This document shows, in pieces, positions 1 to 6,111 of a stretch of 13,900 bases of DNA. Source of the stretch: Clostridiales bacterium UBA4653. Lineage in GTDB: Bacteria > Bacillota > Clostridia > Oscillospirales > CAG-272. The DNA lies in the NCBI GenBank assembly GCA_002405565.1, contig DHMB01000073.1:8174-22073 (forward strand), read 5' to 3'. The translations under genes and the position numbers were made by a program. Position 1 is the first letter of the stretch, and each line of letters begins with the position of its first letter. Under the pieces are notes generated by a model that was given only the letters and a program-made list of their open reading frames with translations, was not told the origin of the DNA and searched no databases.

Positions 1-370
1 ACTCTCTTTCGGGGTGCCTATGCTTTTTGCGAAGAAATCAAAATCGTCCAATATAACGGGCGACGTTTTTTGTTCCACGGCTCATTCATATACGCACGGG
101 TGCGACAATAACATAATCGTTTCAAAAAAATTCCTCGGAAAAGACGATAAAATTCTCATAATAGACGATTTTCTCGCCAAAGGCAGTGCTCTTTCCGCCC
201 TTTGGGACATTGCAAAGCAGGCGGGAGCGGAAGTTGTCGGCGCGGGGATAGTCATTGAAAAGGAATATCAGGGCGGAGGCAATCTTCTCCGCGAAAAGGG
301 ACTGCGCATTGAGTCTCTTGCAAAGATAAAATCGATGGGCGCAGAAGGCGGAATTGAGTTCTGCCGCTGA
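1..370 (+). CDS. xpt: Xanthine phosphoribosyltransferase, C-terminal part (5' end outside window)
   Basis: This enzyme converts xanthine and PRPP to XMP in cytoplasmic purine salvage. The reading frame is open from base 2, so the first in-frame ATG at base 14 is internal; about 120 residues are visible. Family members are near 190-195 residues, so roughly the first third lies upstream. The PRPP-binding loop ILIIDDFLAKGS is at bases 152-187. It follows an FAKKSKS segment and is followed by AGAEVVGAGIVIEK and a GLRIESLAKI tail, all typical of Xpt rather than Apt. It lies 68 bp upstream of the nucleoside-transporter lipoprotein on the same strand, so salvage and uptake probably share one transcript. 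In Bacillus, xpt is controlled by a guanine riboswitch; any such element would be upstream of this window. Identification is firm by motif; the xanthine versus guanine preference is a family inference. Confidence 0.93.
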   Translation, partial: LSFGVPMLFAKKSKSSNITGDVFCSTAHSYTHGCDNNIIVSKKFLGKDDKILIIDDFLAKGSALSALWDIAKQAGAEVVGAGIVIEKEYQGGGNLLREKGLRIESLAKIKSMGAEGGIEFCR

Positions 371-377
371 CAAAGGT

Positions 378-399
378 TTAATGTAGCTCTGCTACTTAA
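378..399 (+). other. Small hairpin between xpt and the binding-protein gene
   Basis: TTAA-(T)-GTAGC, loop TCT, then GCTAC-TTAA forms a nine-pair stem with one bulged T, eight bases after the xpt stop. An A-rich tract follows instead of a T run, so it does not read as an intrinsic terminator. It could be an RNA-processing or mRNA-stability element. The A-rich leader leading to the AAAGGAGA ribosome binding site (near 425-432) of the next gene may help its translation. No promoter or purine-riboswitch fold is evident in the 68-bp gap. Confidence 0.35.
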
Positions 400-438
400 A
401 TAAAAAAACAAAAACACAAAAATCAAAGGAGAAACAAA

Positions 439-1653
439 ATGTTGAAAAAAGTTCTTTCCATGGTGCTCGCAGTTGCCATGCTCGCGGCTGTATGCGTGAT
501 TTTCGCTTCCTGCGGAAACAGCGCAAAGGATTTCAAGATAGGTGTTATCTGCCTCCACGACGAGACATCCACCTATGACCTCAAATTCATAAACGCCATC
601 GAAGGCGCACAGAAGGCTCTCGGTCTTTCCGATGATCAGGTTGTTATCATCAAGAACGTTCCCGAAAACAGCGCGTGCCTTGACGCCGCAAAGGATCTTG
701 TTGACCAGGGTTGCAAGGTAATATTTGCAGATTCTTTCGGTCATGAATCCTTCATGATCCAGGCTGCAAAGGATTATCCCGACGTTATGTTCTGCCATGC
801 AACGGGCACAAAGGCTCACACAGAAAACCTCCCCAACTATTTCAACGCTTTCGCCTCCATATATGAAGGCAGATACCTCGCAGGCGTTGCAGCAGGTCTC
901 AAGCTCAACGAGCTCAAAGAGGCAGGCAAGCTCAAAGGCGACGTTCCGAAGATGGGTTATGTCGGCGCTTTCCCCTATGCAGAGGTTATCTCCGGTTATA
1001 CAGCTTTCTATCTCGGCGCAAAGTCCGTTTGCTCCGACGTCGTTATGGACGTTACATTTACAGGTCAGTGGTATGACGTTACGGCTGAACAGCAGGCAGC
1101 TGAAAAGCTCATAAACGTTCAGAAGTGCGACCTCATCAGCCAGCACGCAGACTCCATGGGCGCTCCCGGAGCTTGCGAATCCGCAGGTGTTCCCAACGTT
1201 TCTTACAACGGTTCGACAGAAACAGCCTGCCCGAACACATTCATCGTTTCTTCCAGAATTGACTGGCAGCCTTATTTCGAGCTCATAATCAAAGCCGTAA
1301 AGGACAATGACGGCAAGATCCCCGTTGACTACACAGGTTCTCTTTCCACAGGCTCCGTAGCGCTTACAACCATCGGTAAGATTGCTCCCGCAGCAGGCAC
1401 ACAGGCTAAGATTGACGAAGTCAAGGCTAAGCTCGAAAGCGGCGAAATCAAAGTTTTCGATACAAACACATTCACAGTAAACGGCGAGAAGGTTACAACC
1501 TTCATGGCTGACGTTGACGACCTCGGCGACTATCAGGGCGATACAGAAGCGGTTAAAGACGGTTACTTCCATGAATCCGAATACCGTTCCGCCCCTTACT
1601 TCACACTCGAAATCGACGGAATTACCCTTCTCGACAGAGGCCCCCAGAACTGA
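439..1653 (+). CDS. BMP-family (PnrA-like) nucleoside-binding lipoprotein of an ABC importer
   Basis: This is the extracellular, membrane-anchored substrate-binding protein of a BMP-type (Basic Membrane Protein / PnrA) ABC importer, a family that binds purine nucleosides. The 404-residue product starts with a lipoprotein signal: a positive MLKK, a hydrophobic stretch to about residue 21, then FASC with the lipidated Cys at 25. The fold shows in the first strand IGVICLHDE (about 33-41), the IFADSFGHESF loop, PDVMFCHATG, the YEGRYLAGVAAG segment, and the late TFTGQWYDVTAEQQAAEKLI and ISQHADS segments. These match PnrA landmarks by eye. The ribosome binding site AAAGGAGA is well spaced before the ATG at 439. 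AAG appears favoured over AAA for Lys, which would suit high expression. The ATPase and two permeases of the system follow after a 131-bp gap with two terminator hairpins. The ligand (guanosine, inosine, deoxynucleosides or a base) cannot be read from the sequence; xpt next door favours purines. Confidence 0.9.
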   Translation: MLKKVLSMVLAVAMLAAVCVIFASCGNSAKDFKIGVICLHDETSTYDLKFINAIEGAQKALGLSDDQVVIIKNVPENSACLDAAKDLVDQGCKVIFADSFGHESFMIQAAKDYPDVMFCHATGTKAHTENLPNYFNAFASIYEGRYLAGVAAGLKLNELKEAGKLKGDVPKMGYVGAFPYAEVISGYTAFYLGAKSVCSDVVMDVTFTGQWYDVTAEQQAAEKLINVQKCDLISQHADSMGAPGACESAGVPNVSYNGSTETACPNTFIVSSRIDWQPYFELIIKAVKDNDGKIPVDYTGSLSTGSVALTTIGKIAPAAGTQAKIDEVKAKLESGEIKVFDTNTFTVNGEKVTTFMADVDDLGDYQGDTEAVKDGYFHESEYRSAPYFTLEIDGITLLDRGPQN

Positions 1654-1681
1654 AGGCTGACTTTTTTCAGAAAACATTTAT

Positions 1682-1721
1682 GTATAAAGGCGGAGCACCC
1701 CTCCGCCTTATACTTCTTTTT
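1682..1721 (+). terminator. Intra-operon intrinsic terminator / attenuator 1 after the binding-protein gene
   Basis: Left arm 1682-1695 and right arm 1701-1713 form a 13-bp stem with one bulged A around the loop CACCC. The GC-rich core is GGCGGAG/CTCCGCC, followed by TTCTTTTT. This is a classic intrinsic terminator 28 nt after the stop codon. The transporter ATPase lies downstream on the same strand with no recognisable promoter between, so this is read as a partial terminator that lowers expression of the membrane components relative to the binding protein. The right arm is also complementary to the CGGAGG ribosome binding site of the next gene, so an alternative fold is conceivable. Confidence 0.85.
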
Positions 1722-1732
1722 AACAGACGCAG

Positions 1733-1758
1733 ACGGTAGCTCCAGAACTGCCGTTTTT
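1733..1758 (+). terminator. Intra-operon intrinsic terminator / attenuator 2 before the ATPase gene
   Basis: ACGGTAG at 1733-1739 pairs with CTGCCGT at 1748-1754, seven pairs including one T-G, around an 8-base loop. The stem's final T and the next four form a run of five T, and a second T-rich stretch follows before the ribosome binding site at 1773-1777. It is a second, weaker terminator-like hairpin in tandem with the one just upstream. The remainder of the 131-bp gap shows no clear promoter. Confidence 0.65.
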
Positions 1759-1784
1759 CCTATTTTTATTTCGGAGGTTAGCCC

Positions 1785-3341
1785 GTGAACAAAGAAGTTG
1801 CGATAGAACTCCGCCACATCACAAAGACCTTTGGCAATGTCACAGCCAATAAGGACGTTGATATGACGGTTTACAAGGGAGAAATCCTTGCCATTCTCGG
1901 AGAAAACGGCAGCGGCAAGACAACCCTTATGAATATGATTGCCGGAATTTATTATCCGGACGAAGGTCACATAATTGTAGACGGAGAGGAAGCTGTTATA
2001 AAATCTCCGAAGGACGCTTTCAAATATAAAATCGGCATGATACATCAGCATTTCAAGCTGGTCGACGTATTTACGGCAAGCGAAAATGTAATTTTGGGCG
2101 TAAATGACGGAAGCAAATACAAGCTTTCGGACGTCAATGAAAAGGTCGCCGCAATTGCCGAGAAATACGGATTTATCATAAACCCCAAGAAAAAAATACA
2201 CGAAATGTCCGTTTCCGAAAAGCAGACCGTTGAAATAATCAAGGTGCTTTACCGCGGCGCAGATATACTCATCCTCGATGAGCCGACAGCCGTTCTCACT
2301 CCTCAGGAAACGGAAAAGCTCTTTGCCGTACTCAGAAAAATGAAGGAAGACGGCAAGTCGATTATAATAATTACGCATAAAATGCACGAAGTTCTTTCAA
2401 TTTCGGACAGGGTTGCCGTTCTCCGCAAGGGTGAACACATCGCAACGGTGAACACGGCGGAAACCTCGGAAGCCGAGCTGACGGAAATGATGGTCGGCAA
2501 GAAGATAAGCCTCAATATAAACCGTCCCGAACCGAAAAATCCCTGCGAAAGACTCGTTGTTTCAAATATATCAGCTGTAAACAGCGAAGGAATCGGAGTG
2601 CTTGACGGCATATCGTTTACAGCGTTCTCCGGAGAGATTCTCGGCATTGCCGGCATTGCCGGAAGCGGCCAGAGAGAGCTTCTTGAGGCCATCGCCGGAC
2701 TCTACCCCATCTCATCCGGCGAAATAACATATAACAACCCAGCAACCGGAGAAAAGGAAAATCTCCGCGACAAAACACCGATGCAGATCCGCGAGCTCGG
2801 CGTCCGCCTTTCATTCGTGCCCGAGGACAGACTCGGAATGGGACTTGTCGGCAACATGGGCATAACGGACAACATCATGCTCCGCAGCTATACAAAGGGT
2901 AAATCGATGTTTCTTGACAGAGTTCCGCCGAAGAACCTCGCAAAAGAAATCATCAAGAGCCTTGAAGTATCAACGCCGGACGAAGAAACGCCCGTCCGCC
3001 GTCTTTCCGGAGGTAACGTCCAGAAGGTGCTCGTCGGACGTGAAATAGCGTCTGCACCGTCAGTGCTCATGGCGGCATACCCGGTCAGAGGGCTTGACAT
3101 AAACTCGTCATACATGATTTATAATCTTCTAACACAGCAGAAGGAAAACGGCGTTGCCGTGATATTCGTCGGCGAGGATCTCGACGTGCTCACAGAGCTC
3201 TGCGACAGAATTCTCGTCATAAACGGCGGAAAAGTGACCGGCGTGCTCGACGGCAGAACCGCAAAGAAGGAAGATATCGGTCTGCTGATGACAAAGCATA
3301 TTTCATCCGTCGAAGCAAAGGAGGACGAAAGCAATGCATAA
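1785..3341 (+). CDS. Nucleoside ABC importer, double-domain ATP-binding protein (NupO/YufO type)
   Basis: This 518-residue cytoplasmic ATPase powers the BMP-type nucleoside importer; both ABC domains lie on one chain, as in RbsA, MglA and Bacillus NupO. The start is GTG at 1785, chosen because GGAGG at 1773-1777 is ideally spaced and the N-terminus fits the family. Domain 1 has Walker A GENGSGKT (39-46), Q-loop MIHQHFKLV (about 85-93), a variant signature MSVSEKQ (141-147), Walker B ILILDEP (161-167) and the switch His in ITHKMHEV (about 198). Domain 2 is degenerate: GIAGSGQRE (about 288-298) replaces Walker A, the signature LSGGN is present at 407-411, and LMAAYPVRGLD (428-438) lacks the catalytic Glu, as is usual for this family. 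The usual Gln-Pro-Thr before RGLD is Tyr-Pro-Val here. The last 8 bases overlap the permease gene, indicating translational coupling. The family is certain; the exact substrate is inferred. Confidence 0.93.
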   Translation: MNKEVAIELRHITKTFGNVTANKDVDMTVYKGEILAILGENGSGKTTLMNMIAGIYYPDEGHIIVDGEEAVIKSPKDAFKYKIGMIHQHFKLVDVFTASENVILGVNDGSKYKLSDVNEKVAAIAEKYGFIINPKKKIHEMSVSEKQTVEIIKVLYRGADILILDEPTAVLTPQETEKLFAVLRKMKEDGKSIIIITHKMHEVLSISDRVAVLRKGEHIATVNTAETSEAELTEMMVGKKISLNINRPEPKNPCERLVVSNISAVNSEGIGVLDGISFTAFSGEILGIAGIAGSGQRELLEAIAGLYPISSGEITYNNPATGEKENLRDKTPMQIRELGVRLSFVPEDRLGMGLVGNMGITDNIMLRSYTKGKSMFLDRVPPKNLAKEIIKSLEVSTPDEETPVRRLSGGNVQKVLVGREIASAPSVLMAAYPVRGLDINSSYMIYNLLTQQKENGVAVIFVGEDLDVLTELCDRILVINGGKVTGVLDGRTAKKEDIGLLMTKHISSVEAKEDESNA

Positions 3342-4428
3342 GAATGAAAATTCAAAGCACGAACCGCTTTTTCACATTGTAAAGCGCAGCAACGTGTCAA
3401 TGAAAAAAGCAATTGCCGTCCGTGCGATTGCAATCGTCGTGGCGCTGCTCGTCGCAGGACTCTTTATATTCATAATCACAAAGCGCAACCCGATTGAAAT
3501 TTACAAGCAGATGTTTCTCGGAGTTTTCGGCTCCGCGCACAGAATAACAAAAGCGCTTAAAAGCCTCGCAATTCTTCTCTGTATCTCACTTGCCGTCACT
3601 CCTGCGTTCAAGATGAAATTCTGGAACTGCGGAGCGGAAGGTCAGGCGCTCATCGGCGGACTTGCCTGCGCCGCATCCATGTTTTATCTCGGTGGAAGCG
3701 TTCCGAAGTGGCTTCTCGTCATAGTAATGATTGTAACAAGCATACTCGCAGGCGCGATATGGGCGGTCATTCCCGCACTTTTCAAGGCAAAATGGAATAC
3801 AAACGAAACTCTTTTCACGCTTATGATGAACTACGTTGCAACATCGCTTGTTGCGTTCTTCATAAAGTGCTGGGCAAAGGACGGTTCCGGAATTCTCCGC
3901 CCAATGACGCAATACGGTCTGCCGCAGATTGGAAACACAGACTATCTCCTTTCCGTGATCGTTGTTGCGTTGCTCACCATCGCAATATACATTTACATGA
4001 AGTATTCAAAGCACGGATATGAGATCGCTGTCGTCGGCGAAAGCGAAAACACCGCGCGCTACATAGGCATAAACGTAAAGAAGGTAATCATCCGCACAAT
4101 GATTCTTTCCGGCGCGATATGCGGTCTTTGCGGACTTCTCCTCGTCGGCGGAATAGACAAAACGATAAGCACGGAGACCGTCGGCGGTCAGGGCTTTACG
4201 GCGATAATGGTATCGTGGCTCGGAAAATTCAACCCGATATTCATGATACTCACGTCGTTCCTCATCGTGTTCCTTCAGGTCGGAACAAAGCAGGTTTCAA
4301 CCTCTTTCAGAATAGACACTTCCCTTGCCGATATAACAACGGCGATAATTCTGTTTTTCATTATCGGTTGCGAGTTCTTTATAAATTACGAGCTCCGCTT
4401 CCGCAAAAAAGAAAAGGAGGTAAAATAA
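3334..4428 (+). CDS. Nucleoside ABC importer, permease subunit 1 (NupP/YufP type)
   Basis: This 364-residue inner-membrane permease belongs to the BPD_transp_2 family (branched-chain amino acid / ribose / BMP-nucleoside transporters) and pairs with the following gene to form the channel. After a 24-residue hydrophilic N-terminus, membrane segments are seen at roughly 28-49, 76-92, 105-120, 126-148, 160-178, 204-222, 251-272, 286-297, 300-316 and 332-351. Family landmarks are FWNCGAEGQALIGG (96-109, usually N-I-G-A-E-G-Q), NETLFTLMMNYVA (157-169), the cytoplasmic ATPase-coupling region HGYEIAVVGESENTARYIGI (227-246) and GGQGFTAIMVSWLG (284-297). The ATG at 3334 follows AAAGGAGG inside the ATPase gene and overlaps its end by 8 bases. 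The stop is one base before the next ATG. Transport direction and general substrate class follow from the family and context. Confidence 0.92.
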   Translation: MHKNENSKHEPLFHIVKRSNVSMKKAIAVRAIAIVVALLVAGLFIFIITKRNPIEIYKQMFLGVFGSAHRITKALKSLAILLCISLAVTPAFKMKFWNCGAEGQALIGGLACAASMFYLGGSVPKWLLVIVMIVTSILAGAIWAVIPALFKAKWNTNETLFTLMMNYVATSLVAFFIKCWAKDGSGILRPMTQYGLPQIGNTDYLLSVIVVALLTIAIYIYMKYSKHGYEIAVVGESENTARYIGINVKKVIIRTMILSGAICGLCGLLLVGGIDKTISTETVGGQGFTAIMVSWLGKFNPIFMILTSFLIVFLQVGTKQVSTSFRIDTSLADITTAIILFFIIGCEFFINYELRFRKKEKEVK

Positions 4429-4429
4429 T

Positions 4430-5431
4430 ATGCTTACATTTCTTACTCAGGCCGTAAGAATAGGCATGACGCTTCTTTTCGGCTCCACAGGTGAAACAAT
4501 AACTGAAAAGTCCGGACATCTGAACCTCGGCGTTCCGGGTGTTATGTGTATCGGCGCGGCGTTCGGTTGCGTATCCGAAACGCTCTACATAAGCAAGGTC
4601 GGCCCGCTTACGGACGGAAGATCATTCTTTGTATATCTTCTTGCCGTGCTCATTCCGATATTGGCAGCCATCATCGGCGGCGCCCTTTCGGGACTGCTTT
4701 ACAGCGTGCTGACAGTCTCCCTCCGCTCAAATCAGAACGTAACCGGTCTCGTTCTCACAACGTTCGGCGTCGGACTTTCAAAGCTCATGATAACCTCCGT
4801 TCAGAAAAAGATCATCTCCGCTTCTGCCGGCGGCGTGAACATCAGCTTCACACAGGCAAGCAAGTATTTCACGGCGTCTCTTCCCTTCGCAAGCAAGCTC
4901 GGAGTTATAGGAAAGCTCCTCTTCTCATACGGAATAATGATCTATCTTGCGATTGCGATTGCACTTATCGTTTCGTATGTTCTCTCAAAAACAAGACTCG
5001 GACTTCATCTCCGTTCCGTCGGCGAAAATCCCGCAACGGCTGACGCGGCGGGAATAAACGTCTCCGCTTACAGATACGGCGCGACATGCGTCGGCTGTGC
5101 CATTTCGGCTCTCGGCGGTCTGACATTCATAATGGACAACCTCAACGGCAACTGGGAATATATCATAGACGCAATGGGCTGGCTCTCCGTCGCACTCGTA
5201 ATATTCACGGTGTGGAAGCCGAACATCGGTATTCTCGGCTCGATAATCTTCGGCGGACTTTATATCGCGGCAAGCTATATAAACGGAATAAGCCTTGCGA
5301 CAAAAGAGCTCTTCAAAATACTCCCGTATTTCGTGACTGTTGTTGTTCTCATAATAACAAGTATCAGAAACAAGAGAGAAAATCAGCCTCCGGCAGGACT
5401 CGGAGCAAACTATTTCAGAGAGGAGAGATGA
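4430..5431 (+). CDS. Nucleoside ABC importer, permease subunit 2 (NupQ/YufQ type)
   Basis: This is the second membrane subunit of the importer, 333 residues, also in the BPD_transp_2 family. The N-terminal motif GSTGETITEKSGHLNLGVPGV (about 18-38) corresponds to the family's G-E-x-x-x-E-R-x-G-x-x-N-L-G-x-x-G signature. The cytoplasmic coupling region is GLHLRSVGENPATADAAGIN near 190-209. At least eight hydrophobic segments can be traced (for example about 75-99, 159-185, 216-230 and 240-256). The C-terminus is hydrophilic (RNKRENQPPAGLG). AAAAGGAGG lies just before the ATG, within the end of the preceding permease gene; the intergenic distance is one base. The stop TGA is one base before the ATG of the next, unrelated-looking gene, so that gene belongs to the same transcript. 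Confidence 0.92.
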   Translation: MLTFLTQAVRIGMTLLFGSTGETITEKSGHLNLGVPGVMCIGAAFGCVSETLYISKVGPLTDGRSFFVYLLAVLIPILAAIIGGALSGLLYSVLTVSLRSNQNVTGLVLTTFGVGLSKLMITSVQKKIISASAGGVNISFTQASKYFTASLPFASKLGVIGKLLFSYGIMIYLAIAIALIVSYVLSKTRLGLHLRSVGENPATADAAGINVSAYRYGATCVGCAISALGGLTFIMDNLNGNWEYIIDAMGWLSVALVIFTVWKPNIGILGSIIFGGLYIAASYINGISLATKELFKILPYFVTVVVLIITSIRNKRENQPPAGLGANYFREER

Positions 5432-5432
5432 C

Positions 5433-6050
5433 ATGATAAGACTGCAAAGAACGGACGTAATGAATCTCGAAAACGCAATCCGCGGTGCAAGAAATCCAAT
5501 GAACAGCTGGGCGAAAAGCGACAGTTATGTTGATGACAGCGGCGTTTTCAACCTCGGCGCAAATGACCTTGACCTTGCAAAGCGACTTTGCAATGCCGGA
5601 AGCGACCACAGAAAATTCATCCGCCAGATATTTGTCTCCGTCGATATAACAGCCCCGCTTTACTGGTGGAAAGAGTTTGACACTTATAAAGTCGGAACGG
5701 TTGCAAATTCGACAAGCACAATGCACAAGATACATTCAAAGCCCATTGAACGCGAGGATTTCTCATGGGATCACACAGTTCCCGAAATGCTCCCCGTTCT
5801 CGACGGTTTCATCGCAAGCATAGAAGCTCTCCGCAAAAAGTTTCTTGAAACGCAGGATAAGTCATATTGGTATTCGATAATTCAGCTTCTCCCCGAAAGC
5901 TATAACCAAATGCGCACGGTAACCCTGAATTACGAAGTGCTGACAAACATTTATAATTCCCGCAAGGCACACAAACTCGACGAATGGCACACCTTCTGTG
6001 ACTGGATAAAGACTCTTCCCTACGCGAGCGAGCTCATAATCAAAGAGTAA
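5433..6050 (+). CDS. Uncharacterised protein, probable degenerate ThyX-fold (thymidylate synthase-like) protein
   Basis: This is a soluble 205-residue protein with no signal peptide or membrane segment. I do not know a tested function. Seen: a core WWKEFDTYKVGTVANSTSTMH at 78-98, and a C-terminal stretch LPESYNQMRTVTLNYEVL followed by NSRKAHKLDEW (153-185). By eye these align without gaps to the flavin-dependent thymidylate synthase ThyX. The ThyX signature R-H-R-x7-S falls on Y85-K86-V87-x7-S95, with Asn92 also matching. The conserved His of ThyX (usually in an H-T-S/P context) lies 26 residues upstream of the signature, as does H59 here. The C-terminal N-x-R-x-L-x-N/H-F-x-x-x-R segment has an equivalent with Arg177. 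The signature RHR itself is lost, so normal dUMP/FAD catalysis is doubtful. AGGAGA at 5421-5426 serves as ribosome binding site, and the gene starts 1 nt after the permease stop. A nucleoside-uptake operon suits a nucleotide-binding fold. The fold call is inference. Confidence 0.55.
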   Translation: MIRLQRTDVMNLENAIRGARNPMNSWAKSDSYVDDSGVFNLGANDLDLAKRLCNAGSDHRKFIRQIFVSVDITAPLYWWKEFDTYKVGTVANSTSTMHKIHSKPIEREDFSWDHTVPEMLPVLDGFIASIEALRKKFLETQDKSYWYSIIQLLPESYNQMRTVTLNYEVLTNIYNSRKAHKLDEWHTFCDWIKTLPYASELIIKE

Positions 6051-6064
6051 AGCAAAACAATATA

Positions 6065-6100
6065 AAAATCGCCGTGGCAATTGCCGCGGCGGTTTTGTAT
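6065..6100. terminator. Strong bidirectional intrinsic terminator between convergent operons
   Basis: A 14-bp stem (6065-6078 with 6083-6096, two G-T pairs, loop AATT) has a GC-rich core CGCCG.GGC/GCC.CGGCG flanked by A-run and T-run ends. On the plus strand GGTTTTGTATTT follows; on the minus strand the complement gives GATTTTTATA. It therefore terminates both the transporter operon, whose last stop is at 6050, and the pyrG-purB-purA-lipoprotein operon, whose last stop codon ends at 6112. Confidence 0.92.
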
Positions 6101-6111
6101 TTACCTGTAAA

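Noticed and set aside
371..438. Purine riboswitch between xpt and the binding-protein gene
   Set aside because: The gap is only 68 bp and holds one 9-bp hairpin; there is no three-way-junction pattern or conserved loop sequence. A riboswitch, if any, would be upstream of xpt.
268..1677. Long minus-strand open frame (469 codons) opposite the BMP lipoprotein gene
   Set aside because: Its translation is Cys-rich and low in recognisable domains, it has no good ribosome binding site, and the plus-strand frame is a clear lipoprotein family member.
2644..2663. Short tandem repeat GCATTGCCG twice
   Set aside because: It encodes the Gly-Ile-Ala-Gly-Ile-Ala-Gly part of the second nucleotide-binding loop and is explained by the protein sequence.
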